A DNA stretch of 33,696 nt from Simplicispira lacusdiani (GCF_003604195.1 NZ_QXGR01000015.1:1-33696); one strand, 5' to 3'; positions 1-7,363 are shown, counted from the first letter of the stretch. Translations and numbers: made by a program. The notes: generated by a model not told the origin, from the sequence alone.

Positions 1-108
1 CGCGGGCAGCTGCGGGCGAGCGAGCTGCTCGATGGGCAGGGGTTTGCGAGGAAGGTCGAGCAGGCCTATGCCATGATGTTCGATGCCTGGGAGAAGGAGC
101 ACACATGA
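1..108 (+). CDS. C-terminal fragment of a probable SPINDLY/OGT-like protein glycosyltransferase
   Basis: Only the last 35 codons and the TGA are inside the window; the frame is open from base 1. The residues LRASELLDGQGFARKVEQAY and the following MMFDAW resemble the end of bacterial TPR/O-GlcNAc-transferase (SPINDLY-type) proteins, which typically finish with a 'lR..spL.D...fa..lE.ay..mw' pattern. Such enzymes often glycosylate flagellin in polarly flagellated proteobacteria, which would fit the sugar genes and flagellins that follow. The stop overlaps the rfbF start (ATGA), so the two are probably co-transcribed. The family call rests on a short tail and is tentative; the coding status is fairly sure. 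Confidence 0.5.
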   Translation, partial: RGQLRASELLDGQGFARKVEQAYAMMFDAWEKEHT

Positions 109-875
109 AGGCAGTGATACTGGCCGGGGGATTGGGAACCCGGATTTCGGAGGAAACGCACCTGCGGCCCAAGCCGATGATCGAGATCGGCGGCAAGCCC
201 ATCCTCTGGCACATCCTCAAGATGTATTCGGCGCACGGGGTCAACGACTTCGTGATCTGCTGCGGCTACAAGGGCTACATCATCAAGGAGTACTTCGCCA
301 ACTACTTCCTGCACATGTCGGACGTGACCTTCGACCTGGTGAACAACCGCATGGAAGTGCACCAGAAGCACGCCGAACCCTGGCGCGTGACGCTGGTGGA
401 CACCGGCGACAGCACCATGACCGGCGGCCGCCTCAAGCGGGTGCGCGAATACGTGCAGGACGATGATGCGTTCTGCTTCACCTACGGAGACGGCGTCTCC
501 GACGTGGACATTGGCGCCGCGATCCGCTTCCACCATGCCCACGGCAAGCTGGCCACCGTCACCGCCGTCCAGCCCCCCGGACGCTATGGCGCGCTGCAGA
601 TGGACGGCACGGCGGTCAAGGCCTTCACCGAGAAGCCGCGCGGCGACGGCGGCTTGATCAACGGTGGCTTCTTCGTGGTGTCGCCGCAGTGCCTGGACTT
701 CATCGAGGGCGACGCGACGAGCTGGGAGGTTGAGCCGCTCTCCAGCCTGGCGGCGCGTGGCGAACTGATGGCGTATGAGCACACCGGCTTCTGGCAGCCC
801 ATGGACACGCTGCGCGAGAAGAACCTGCTCGAAGAACTCTGGAACTCTGGCAAGGCGCCCTGGAAATGCTGGTGA
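105..875 (+). CDS. rfbF: Glucose-1-phosphate cytidylyltransferase
   Basis: The 256-residue product makes CDP-glucose from glucose 1-phosphate and CTP, the first committed step of CDP-deoxysugar synthesis, in the cytoplasm. The N-terminus carries the nucleotidyltransferase signature AVILAGGLGTR followed by RPKPMIEIGGKPILWHILK. Further family features are FVICCGYKG, the VTLVDTG stretch and the late motif GFWQPMDTLREK. The length matches known RfbF/DdhA proteins (about 257). The ATG at 105 overlaps the preceding stop, and AAGGAG at 94-99 is a good ribosome binding site lying inside the upstream gene. The end overlaps rfbG by 10 bases, so translation is probably coupled. Confidence 0.95.
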   Translation: MKAVILAGGLGTRISEETHLRPKPMIEIGGKPILWHILKMYSAHGVNDFVICCGYKGYIIKEYFANYFLHMSDVTFDLVNNRMEVHQKHAEPWRVTLVDTGDSTMTGGRLKRVREYVQDDDAFCFTYGDGVSDVDIGAAIRFHHAHGKLATVTAVQPPGRYGALQMDGTAVKAFTEKPRGDGGLINGGFFVVSPQCLDFIEGDATSWEVEPLSSLAARGELMAYEHTGFWQPMDTLREKNLLEELWNSGKAPWKCW

Positions 876-1945
876 ATCCGCTGCCCGATCCGGCCTTCTG
901 GCAAGGCCGCCGCGTGCTGCTCACCGGGCACACGGGCTTCAAGGGCGCCTGGCTGGCCTTGTGGCTGCAGCGCCTGGGCGCGCAGGTGACGGGGGTGGCG
1001 CTCGCGCCCGCGACCACACCAGCGCTGTTCGACCTCGCTGGCGTGGGCCAGGGCATGGACAGCCGCCTGTGCGACGTGCGCGACGCGGCGGCGCTGGCCG
1101 CCGTGGTGCGCGCCGCGCGGCCCGAGGTGGTGCTGCACCTGGCGGCCCAAGCCCTGGTGCGCCCCGGCTATGCGGCGCCGCTGGAAACCTTCGCCACCAA
1201 CGTGATGGGCACGGCGCATGTGCTCGACGCCCTGCGCGGGCTGGACGGCGTGCGCGCCGTCGTGGTGGTGACCACCGACAAGGTCTACCGCAACCTCGAA
1301 TGGGCCTACCCCTACCGCGAGGAAGACGCACTGGGCGGCCATGACCCCTATAGCGCGAGCAAGGCTGCTTGCGAAATCGTGGCCGCCAGCTACCGCGATG
1401 CCTTCCTGGCGGCGCAGGGCGTGGCGCTGGCCACGGCGCGCGCGGGCAACGTCATCGGCGGCGGCGACTGGGCCGCCGACCGGCTGCTGCCCGACGCCGT
1501 GCGCGCCTGGGAGTTCGGCAATATCCTGGAGATCCGGCGCCCGGCCGCCACGCGCCCCTGGCAGCATGTGCTGGAGCCATTAGCCGCCTACCTGCGTCTG
1601 GCGCAGGCGCTGTGGCAGGACGCAGGCCGTGCGGGCGCCTACAACTTCGGCCCGCTGCCGCACGAGGCGGCCACGGTGAAAGATGTGATAGAAATGGCCC
1701 GCAGGGCTTATCCGTCGGGCGCTGTCAGCTATCAAAATGAGAGTTATGGGCCGCACGAGGCGGGCTGGCTAGCGTTGGAAACCGCCAAGGCCCGCGCCGT
1801 GCTCGACGTGGCGCCGCGCTGGCCGCTGGCCCAGGCCGTGGCGCGCACCATGGACTGGTACCGCGCCCTGCATGCCGGGGGCGACGCGCGCGCGCTGTGC
1901 GAGGCCGATTTCGCCGCCTACGAAGGCACGCCGGGAACGCCATGA
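866..1945 (+). CDS. rfbG: CDP-glucose 4,6-dehydratase
   Basis: The 359-residue short-chain dehydrogenase-like enzyme would convert CDP-glucose to CDP-4-dehydro-6-deoxyglucose using bound NAD. The sequence shows the NAD-binding motif LLTGHTGFKGAWL near residue 20, VVTTDKVYRN, and the catalytic tyrosine-lysine pair in YSASK. PWQHVLEP and YNFGP are typical of RfbG. Its pairing with rfbF defines the CDP branch. No CDP-4-keto-6-deoxyglucose 3-dehydrase (ddhC/rfbH) is present, so the route is not the dideoxysugar one. The stretch 1686-1744, encoding about residues 274-293, resembles an inserted mini-repeat and is less GC-rich than its surroundings. The stop overlaps the next ATG. Confidence 0.95.
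   Translation: MLVNPLPDPAFWQGRRVLLTGHTGFKGAWLALWLQRLGAQVTGVALAPATTPALFDLAGVGQGMDSRLCDVRDAAALAAVVRAARPEVVLHLAAQALVRPGYAAPLETFATNVMGTAHVLDALRGLDGVRAVVVVTTDKVYRNLEWAYPYREEDALGGHDPYSASKAACEIVAASYRDAFLAAQGVALATARAGNVIGGGDWAADRLLPDAVRAWEFGNILEIRRPAATRPWQHVLEPLAAYLRLAQALWQDAGRAGAYNFGPLPHEAATVKDVIEMARRAYPSGAVSYQNESYGPHEAGWLALETAKARAVLDVAPRWPLAQAVARTMDWYRALHAGGDARALCEADFAAYEGTPGTP
1686..1744. repeat. Mini-repeat-like segment inside rfbG
   Basis: The stretch begins TGATAGAAAT, has a GC-rich centre with GGGCTTATCC and GGGCGC, and ends AGCTATCAAAATGAGAG (1727-1743). That end matches, with one base inserted, the reverse complement of 3405-3421. It stays in frame and encodes about 20 residues of the dehydratase C-terminal part. 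Confidence 0.45.
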
Positions 1946-2502
1946 GCCGCTTCGCCATCACACCCACGCCGCTGGCCGGCCTGCTGTGCGTGCAGCGCCA
2001 GCCGCTGGGCGACGCGCGCGGCTTCCTGGCCCGCCTGTTCTGCGCCGAAGAGCTGGCCGCCGCGGGCTGGCCCGGGCCCGTGGCCCAGATCAACCACACG
2101 CGCACCGAGCGCCAGGGCACGGTGCGCGGCATGCACTGGCAACGCCCGCCCGCCGCCGAGGCCAAGCTGGTGAGCTGTGTGCGCGGCGCCGTCTGGGATG
2201 TGGCGGTGGACCTGCGCGCCGGCTCGCCGACCTTCCTGCAGTGGCACGCCGAGCGGCTGTCGGCCGATAACCACCGGGCGCTGCTGATTCCGCCCGGCTT
2301 CGCGCACGGTTTCCAGGCGCTGGAAGACGGCGTGGAGCTGCTGTACGTGCATTCGGCGCCCTACACGCCTGTGTGCGAGGCGGGTGCCGATGCGCTCGAT
2401 GCGCGCCTGGCCATCGCCTGGCCCCTGCCGGTGCAGGAGCGCTCGGCGCGCGACGCGGCCCATGCGCCGCTGGATTCCGACTTTGAGGGAGTGGTTCTGT
2501 GA
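1942..2502 (+). CDS. rfbC: RmlC-family nucleotide-sugar 3,5- or 3/5-epimerase
   Basis: This 186-residue cupin belongs to the dTDP-4-dehydrorhamnose 3,5-epimerase family. The core motifs are GTVRGMHWQ with the likely catalytic histidine, AKLVSCVRGAVWDVAVDLR, GSPTF and LLIPPGFAHGFQ. In this setting the substrate is more likely the CDP-4-keto-6-deoxyhexose made by RfbG than a dTDP sugar, because no rmlA or rmlB lies in the window; that is inference. A longer in-frame start at 1897 exists, but the ATG at 1942 sits on the rfbG stop (ATGA) and gives the normal family length. The rfbC symbol denotes the family only; regiospecificity cannot be read from the sequence. Confidence 0.85.
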   Translation: MSRFAITPTPLAGLLCVQRQPLGDARGFLARLFCAEELAAAGWPGPVAQINHTRTERQGTVRGMHWQRPPAAEAKLVSCVRGAVWDVAVDLRAGSPTFLQWHAERLSADNHRALLIPPGFAHGFQALEDGVELLYVHSAPYTPVCEAGADALDARLAIAWPLPVQERSARDAAHAPLDSDFEGVVL

Positions 2503-3734
2503 GCATGCATTGCCGACACTGTGGCGCCCCGGTCACGTTGCCCCTGGCCGACCTGGGCACGGCCCCGCCATCCAATGCCTACCTGAGCGCCGAGGCGCTG
2601 CACGCGCCCGAGCGCTGGTACCCCCTGCGCGTGCTGGTGTGCGAGCGTTGCTGGCTGGTGCAGACCGAGGACTTCGCGCAGGCGCACGAGCTGTTCGACG
2701 CCGAGTACGCCTATTTCAGCTCGTATTCCAGCAGCTGGCTGGCGCACGCGCAGGCGTATGTGGAGGCCATGGCGCAGCGCTTCGCCCTGGGGCCGCACAG
2801 CCGCGTGGTGGAAGTCGCCGCCAACGATGGCTACCTGCTGCAGTACGTGGCGGCGCGCGGCATCCCCTGCCTGGGCGTGGAGCCGACGGCGAGCACGGCG
2901 GCCGCGGCGCGCGCCAAGGGCATCGAGGTGGTGGAGCGCTTCTTTGGCCGCGAGCTGGCGCGCGAACTGGTGGCCCAGGGCCAGGCGGCCGACCTCACGG
3001 CCGCCAACAACGTGCTGGCCCATGTGCCCGACATCAACGACTTCGTGGCGGGCTTCGCCGTGCTGCTGAAACCGGCCGGCGTGGCCACCTTCGAGTTTCC
3101 GCACCTGCTGCAGCTGGTGCAACAGTGCCAGTTCGACACGCTGTACCACGAGCATTTCTCCTATCTCTCGCTCACGGCGGTGCAGCGCATCTTCGCGGCC
3201 AACGGCCTGACGGTGTTCGACGTGGAGGAACTCCCCACCCACGGCGGCAGCCTGCGCGTGTACGCGCGGCGCACGGACGGCGAATCCCGCCCCGAGGCGT
3301 CCGCCGTGGCGGCCTTGCTGGCGCGCGAGGCGCAGGCCGGCGTGGCCAGCGCCGGTTTCTACAGTGGTTTTCAGCAAGAATGCTTGCGCATCAAGCGCGA
3401 GCTGCTCTCATTTTTGATAGCCGCCCAGGCCCAGGGGCGCAAGGTGGCGGCCTATGGCGCGGCCGCCAAAGGCAACACCCTGCTTAATTTCGCGGGCGTG
3501 CGCGCCGACCTGCTGCCCTACGTCGTGGACCGCAACCCGGCCAAGCAGGGCAAGTTCCTGCCCGGCAGCCGCATCCCGGTGGTGGACGAGGCGCACCTGC
3601 GGGCCGACCGGCCCGACGTGGTGCTCATCTTGCCCTGGAACCTGCGGGACGAGGTGGTGGCGCAGCTCGCCTATATCCGCGAATGGGGCGGGCGTTTCGC
3701 CGTGGCGGTGCCCGGCTGGCAGGAGCTGCCATGA
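2499..3734 (+). CDS. Zinc-finger class I SAM methyltransferase, probable NDP-sugar C-methyltransferase
   Basis: The 411-residue protein has the three-part build of deoxysugar C-methyltransferases such as TylCIII and NovU. An N-terminal putative zinc-binding part uses CRHCG and CERC. A central SAM-binding domain has VVEVAANDGYLL as motif I and the later FEFPHLLQL. The C-terminal Rossmann-like part contains KVAAYGAAAKGNTLLNF. Family members methylate carbon 3 of 4-keto-6-deoxysugars, which fits a substrate produced by RfbG and the epimerase. Translation starts at GTG 2499 (GTGA overlap) or ATG 2505. A mini-repeat-like segment at 3369-3422 encodes part of the C-terminal domain without breaking the frame. 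Confidence 0.85.
   Translation: MSMHCRHCGAPVTLPLADLGTAPPSNAYLSAEALHAPERWYPLRVLVCERCWLVQTEDFAQAHELFDAEYAYFSSYSSSWLAHAQAYVEAMAQRFALGPHSRVVEVAANDGYLLQYVAARGIPCLGVEPTASTAAAARAKGIEVVERFFGRELARELVAQGQAADLTAANNVLAHVPDINDFVAGFAVLLKPAGVATFEFPHLLQLVQQCQFDTLYHEHFSYLSLTAVQRIFAANGLTVFDVEELPTHGGSLRVYARRTDGESRPEASAVAALLAREAQAGVASAGFYSGFQQECLRIKRELLSFLIAAQAQGRKVAAYGAAAKGNTLLNFAGVRADLLPYVVDRNPAKQGKFLPGSRIPVVDEAHLRADRPDVVLILPWNLRDEVVAQLAYIREWGGRFAVAVPGWQELP
3369..3422. repeat. Mini-repeat-like segment inside the C-methyltransferase gene
   Basis: The segment contains the inverted repeat GCTTGCGCATCAAGC (3382-3396) and ends CTCTCATTTTTGATAGCC (3405-3422), in inverse orientation to the rfbG copy. It is clearly more AT-rich than the flanking gene, and it encodes FQQECLRIKRELLSFLIA in frame. 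Confidence 0.45.
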
Positions 3735-4219
3735 TCGAGATCCACCCCACGGCACGCGTTTCGCACCTGGCCGACATCGAGGACTCGGTGCGCGGCACCC
3801 GCATCGTGGTCGGTGCGCATTCGGTGCTCGACAGCTTCGTCAAGGTCAAGCCTGCGGGCGGCAGCGGCGACCTGTGCATCGGCGAGCATGTGGTCATCAA
3901 CTCCGGCTGCGTGCTCTACACGGGCAACGGCATCGCCATCGGCAACCATGTCGCCATCGCCGCCAACTGCACCTTCGCACCGGTCAACCATGCCTACAAG
4001 GAAAAAGGGCGCCTGATCCGTGAACAGGGCTTTCTGGCCAGCAAGGGCGGCATCCGTATCGAAGACGACGTGTGGATCGGCGCCAACTGCGTGCTGCTCG
4101 ACGGCGCCTGGCTGCGCCGTGGCTGCGTGGTGGCTGCGGGCTCCATCGTGCGCGGGGAGCTGGCGGAATACACCGTCTATGCCGGCCAGCCGTTGGCGCC
4201 CGTTGGGGTACGTGCATGA
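3731..4219 (+). CDS. Hexapeptide-repeat acyltransferase (WbbJ/LpxA-like fold)
   Basis: The product has 162 residues. It shows repeated [LIV]-G-x-x hexapeptides forming a left-handed beta-helix, for example CIGEHVVIN, IAIGNHVAIAANC, IRIEDDVWIGANCVLLDG and CVVAAGSIV. The segment APVNHAY contains a histidine that could be the catalytic base of acetyl-CoA-dependent sugar acetyltransferases. The role would be O- or N-acylation of the sugar assembled by the cassette; with no aminotransferase visible, O-acetylation is more plausible. ATG 3731 overlaps the preceding stop; an upstream in-frame start at 3683 would only add a low-complexity arginine/glycine extension. The substrate is unknown. Confidence 0.8.
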   Translation: MIEIHPTARVSHLADIEDSVRGTRIVVGAHSVLDSFVKVKPAGGSGDLCIGEHVVINSGCVLYTGNGIAIGNHVAIAANCTFAPVNHAYKEKGRLIREQGFLASKGGIRIEDDVWIGANCVLLDGAWLRRGCVVAAGSIVRGELAEYTVYAGQPLAPVGVRA

Positions 4220-5007
4220 GCCTGTTCACGGTGCTCGGGGCTTCAGGCTACATCGGCAGCCGCCTCGTGGCGCGACTGCGGGCTGACGGGCACGAGGTGT
4301 GGGCGCCGCAGCGTGGCGCGCCCGAACTGTTGACCCGGCCGCTGGGCCATGTGCTGTACTGCATCGGGCTCACCGGTGACTTCCGCTCGCGCCCGTTCGA
4401 CACCGTGCAGGCCCATGTCGGCCTGCTGGCCGAGGTGCTGCAGCATGCGCGCTTCGACTCGCTGCTGTACCTGTCGTCCACCCGCGTGTACATGGGCGCG
4501 GCGGACACCGGCGAAGACACTGCACTGGCGGTGCGGCCGCAAGACCCGTCCTACCTGTACAACCTGAGCAAGCTGGCGGGCGAGGCGCTGTGCCATGCCT
4601 GCGGGCGCGCGGGTGTGCGCGTGGCGCGGCTGTCGAATGTCATCGGCCCCGGCATGGACGCGGACAGCGGCAATTTCATCGCCAGCCTGTGGCGCGACGC
4701 GCGCCAAGGCTATGTGCTGCTGCAGAGCGCCCCGGAAAGCGCCAAGGACTACGTGCACATCGAGGACGTGGTGGGCATCCTGCCGCGCATCGCCCTGCAG
4801 GGGCGGGCGGCCACCTACAACGTGGCCAGCGGCGTGCAGACCCGGCACGCCCAATGGCTGCAATGGCTGGCGGACAAGACGGGCTGCCGCTGGGAGGTGG
4901 CCGCGCAGGCGCCTTTGCAGCAGTTTCCGCCCATCCGGGTGGAGCGGCTGCGTGCGGAATTCGGCTGGCAGCCGCTCCCGGTACCCCAGCGGCTGGAGGC
5001 TCTGTGA
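4216..5007 (+). CDS. NAD(P)-dependent SDR epimerase/dehydratase-like enzyme, probable 4-ketoreductase
   Basis: The 263-residue extended SDR starts with the dinucleotide-binding motif VLGASGYIGSRLV. It carries the YLSSTRVY strand and the catalytic-type YNLSK (YxxxK), followed by VARLSNVIGPG and KDYVHIEDVV, all typical of nucleotide-sugar dehydratases, epimerases and reductases. In a CDP-deoxysugar pathway the missing last step is reduction of the 4-keto group, so 4-ketoreductase is the most economical role; this is inferred from context. ATG 4216 overlaps the acyltransferase stop. A longer in-frame start at 4072 would overlap that gene heavily and is disfavoured. Confidence 0.8.
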   Translation: MSLFTVLGASGYIGSRLVARLRADGHEVWAPQRGAPELLTRPLGHVLYCIGLTGDFRSRPFDTVQAHVGLLAEVLQHARFDSLLYLSSTRVYMGAADTGEDTALAVRPQDPSYLYNLSKLAGEALCHACGRAGVRVARLSNVIGPGMDADSGNFIASLWRDARQGYVLLQSAPESAKDYVHIEDVVGILPRIALQGRAATYNVASGVQTRHAQWLQWLADKTGCRWEVAAQAPLQQFPPIRVERLRAEFGWQPLPVPQRLEAL

Positions 5008-5077
5008 AGGTGCGGGTCCCGGTGTTCGGGCGTCCGCGCCGCCGGTTTTTCAAGATTTATTGTGGAGGTATGAACCT

Positions 5078-5857
5078 ATGAACCCCGTCGAGCAATTCCA
5101 GGAAGAACGGCGCGAACGGCTGCAGTCCTATGCGTCGGATGGCGCGTTCACCGACCTGTCGCGCCAGTGGCTGCGGGAGTCCATGCAGCGCCAGTATGTC
5201 TACAACTTCGACTGGATGGGCCGTCCCATCATCCAGTACCCGCAGGACATGGTGGCCATGCAGGAGCTGGTGTGGCGCGTGCGACCGGACCTCATCATCG
5301 AGACCGGCATCGCGCATGGCGGCTCCCTGGTGCTGAGCGCGTCGCTGCTGGCCATGCTGGACATGTGCGATGCCATCGAGGCGGGCACGGTGTTTGATCC
5401 GCGCCAGTCGCGGCGCAAGGTGCTGGGTGTGGACATCGATATCCGCGCGCACAACCGGGAAGCCATCGAGGCGCATCCCATGGCCAGCCGGATCGCGATG
5501 GTCCAGGGCTCGGCGATCGCTCCCGACGTGGTGGAGCAGGTGCGGAAATTCGCGCAGGGGTACGGCCGGGTGATGGTGTGCCTGGATTCGATGCACACGC
5601 ACGCGCATGTGCTGGCCGAACTGGAGGCCTATGCGCCGCTGGTCACGCCGGGCAGCTATTGCGTGGTGTTCGACACCTTCGTCGAAGACATGCCGCCGGG
5701 CTTTTTCGCCGACCGGCCATGGGATGTGGGCGACAACCCCAAGACCGCCGTGCGGGCCTGGCTGCCGAGCCATCCGGAGTTCGAGGTGGATGCGTCGATG
5801 GAGGCGCGCTTGCAGGTGACCGTGGCGCCCCACGGCTTCCTGCGGCGCACCGCCTGA
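5078..5857 (+). CDS. CmcI-family (cephalosporin hydroxylase-like) SAM methyltransferase
   Basis: The 259-residue protein matches the CmcI/PF04989 family. Recognisable parts are the phosphate-loop-like LIIETGIAHGGSLVLSAS, LGVDIDIR, VCLDSMHTHAHVLAEL, YCVVFDTFVED and GDNPKTAV. Despite the family name, many members are SAM-dependent O-methyltransferases, including a mycobacterial rhamnosyl O-methyltransferase. Here, at the end of a sugar cassette, sugar O-methylation is a reasonable guess. GGAGG at 5064-5068 sets the start at ATG 5078; an out-of-frame ATG at 5070 is a decoy. A 70-base gap separates it from the previous gene. It converges on fliC1; the 28-base gap holds only a 5-bp GCGCC/GGCGC stem (5860-5872). 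Confidence 0.8.
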   Translation: MNPVEQFQEERRERLQSYASDGAFTDLSRQWLRESMQRQYVYNFDWMGRPIIQYPQDMVAMQELVWRVRPDLIIETGIAHGGSLVLSASLLAMLDMCDAIEAGTVFDPRQSRRKVLGVDIDIRAHNREAIEAHPMASRIAMVQGSAIAPDVVEQVRKFAQGYGRVMVCLDSMHTHAHVLAELEAYAPLVTPGSYCVVFDTFVEDMPPGFFADRPWDVGDNPKTAVRAWLPSHPEFEVDASMEARLQVTVAPHGFLRRTA

Positions 5858-5885
5858 TGGCGCCGCTGGCGCATCGGGTGGTGCG

Positions 5886-7118
5886 TCAGCCTTGCAGCAG
5901 CTTGAGCACGTTCTGCGGCAACTGGTTGGCCTGGGCCACCATCGCCGTGCCGGCCTGTTGCAGGATCTGGGTGCGCGAGAGGTTCGCCGTTTCCTTGGCG
6001 AAGTCCGCATCCACGATCCGGCCCCGCGATGCCGACAGATTCTCCACCTGGATCTCGATGTTCGCGATGGAACTCTCGAAGCGGCTCTGCAGGGCGCCCA
6101 GGTTGGCGCGGGCCGAGTTCACCTGGTCGATGGCGCTGTCGATCTTCTTCAGGGCCACCCAGGAACTGGCTTGCGTGTCCACCGACAGGGTATCGATGCC
6201 CAGCGAGTCGGTGGACGTCGAGGTTGCACTCAGCGCCACCCCGCCCGTGGCGCCCACGGTGGTGGCGGCATAGCCGAAGTTGTTGGCCGTGAAGCCGGTC
6301 AGGGTCAGCGTGGCGGAGTCGCCGCTGGTGTTGAGCTTGGACGACATCAGGTCAATGGTGTAGTTGCCGTCGTCCTGCTTGCTCAGGAAGGCGGTCACGC
6401 CGGTGTCGGCCGACTTGCGGTTGATCGCCTCGACCATCTGGCCCATGCGCTCGGAACCCGACTTGGCCTCGGCGATGGGACCCAGGTCCCAGGTATTGGT
6501 GCCGTCGTTGATGCGCAACGTTGAGCCGGCCGTGATGGCGGCCAGGTCGGTCACCGTGGTCGTGGAGTTGATGTTGCTGGCCTTGTCGTAGGCGTAAACC
6601 ACGTCGGCCAGGCCCTTGGCCGAGGAATCGGTCAGCGCGCCCACGGTGATGTTGTCGCCGGAGTTGGCGCCCACCTGGAACACCGCGCCCGAGAACGTGC
6701 CGTCCAGGATCTTCTGGCCGTTGAAGGTGGTCTGTTTGGCCACGCGGTCGACTTCATCGGTCAGTTGCTTGACTTCGGCCTGCAGGGCCACGCGGTCGGC
6801 CTTGCTGTTGGTGGCGTTGCTGGCCTGCACGGCCAGTTCACGCATGCGCTGCAGCATGTCGCCGATCTTGCCCAGCGAACCTTCGGCCGTCTGCGCCAGG
6901 GAGATACCGTCGTTGGAGTTGCGGGCACCCACCGTCAGGCCCTTGACCTGGGTATTCATGCGCTCCGAGATGGCCAGACCGGCAGCGTCGTCCTTGGCGC
7001 TGTTGACGCGCAGGCCCGAAGACAGGCGTTGCATGGAAGTTGCCAGGGACGAGGCGGACATGCCCAGATTTCGCTGTGCGTTCAGCGAGGCGATGTTGGT
7101 ATTGATGGTAGAGGCCAT
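5886..7118 (-). CDS. fliC: Flagellin (copy 1)
   Basis: The 410-residue filament subunit is exported by the flagellar type III system. The N-terminal D0/D1 segment MASTINTNIASLNAQRNLG, the motif SGLRVNSAKDDAAGLAI, the LQRMRELAVQASN stretch (the TLR5-contact region in other flagellins) and the C-terminal helix around RIVDADFAKETANLSR are all present. The middle (about residues 165-310) is the surface-exposed, more variable part, rich in Ser and Thr that could carry glycans. AAGGAG at 7127-7132 precedes the ATG. Compared with copy 2, most changes are conservative Ser/Thr/Ala/Asn swaps, and the end is LKLLQG instead of LSLLR. No convincing sigma-28 promoter was found for this copy. Confidence 0.97.
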   Translation of the reverse strand: MASTINTNIASLNAQRNLGMSASSLATSMQRLSSGLRVNSAKDDAAGLAISERMNTQVKGLTVGARNSNDGISLAQTAEGSLGKIGDMLQRMRELAVQASNATNSKADRVALQAEVKQLTDEVDRVAKQTTFNGQKILDGTFSGAVFQVGANSGDNITVGALTDSSAKGLADVVYAYDKASNINSTTTVTDLAAITAGSTLRINDGTNTWDLGPIAEAKSGSERMGQMVEAINRKSADTGVTAFLSKQDDGNYTIDLMSSKLNTSGDSATLTLTGFTANNFGYAATTVGATGGVALSATSTSTDSLGIDTLSVDTQASSWVALKKIDSAIDQVNSARANLGALQSRFESSIANIEIQVENLSASRGRIVDADFAKETANLSRTQILQQAGTAMVAQANQLPQNVLKLLQG

Positions 7119-7163
7119 TTGGAAAGCTCCTTGGGACTAAAGATTCCGGCCTGTCCGCCGGCG

Positions 7164-7190
7164 GTAACGCCAGCTCCAAGGCTGACTTTG
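7164..7190 (-). promoter_or_regulatory. Weak sigma-28-like promoter candidate for fliC1
   Basis: Read on the - strand, CAAAGTCA (7190-7183) is separated by 11 bases from GGCGTTAC (7171-7164). Against the sigma-28 consensus TAAAGTTT-N11-GCCGATAA this gives 5/8 plus 5/8 with the correct spacing. It would give a leader of about 40 bases. The GCTGGCGTT part is also conserved in the fliC2 leader, where it lies downstream of the better promoter, so conservation alone does not prove promoter function. Confidence 0.25.
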
Positions 7191-7336
7191 GTTGAGACCG
7201 TGGCCTGATTCTGGGGAAGTGGCGTAAATGCATAGCGCGGAAAAGTGTTGGAAAAACTGCCCAATTCATCGCAATTTCGCAATGTGGGATCCGTAAGGGG
7301 AAAAAGCGTCGGTGAAAAAAAATGTTACCGATGCCC

Positions 7337-7363
7337 TCAAGTTTCCTGGCGGGGTCCCGAAAA
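7337..7363 (+). promoter_or_regulatory. Sigma-28 (FliA) promoter of fliC2
   Basis: TCAAGTTT (7337-7344), an 11-base spacer, then CCCGAAAA (7356-7363). Compared with TAAAGTTT-N11-GCCGATAA this is 7/8 and 6/8 with the exact spacing. It would start transcription near 7370 and give a leader of about 135 bases. Late flagellar genes such as flagellin are normally driven by FliA. Confidence 0.72.

Noticed and set aside
584..1567. A 327-codon - strand frame opposite rfbF and rfbG
   Set aside because: Antisense shadow without recognisable motifs; the + strand genes match known enzymes along their whole length.
1897..1941. Longer start for the RmlC-type epimerase
   Set aside because: It would overlap rfbG by 49 bases with an Arg-rich, non-homologous extension; the ATG at 1942 with stop overlap fits the family length.
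4072..4215. Longer start for the SDR gene
   Set aside because: The extension overlaps the acyltransferase and lies before the dinucleotide-binding motif, which normally sits at the N-terminus.
5007..5080. Small ORF or RNA gene between the SDR and CmcI-family genes
   Set aside because: The only ATG (5070) is followed at once by a stop, and the sequence is explained as the leader with the ribosome binding site.
5860..5872. Hairpin as terminator between the CmcI-family gene and fliC1
   Set aside because: The GCGCC/GGCGC stem is only 5 bp and has no T-run; similar short stems are frequent in GC-rich DNA.
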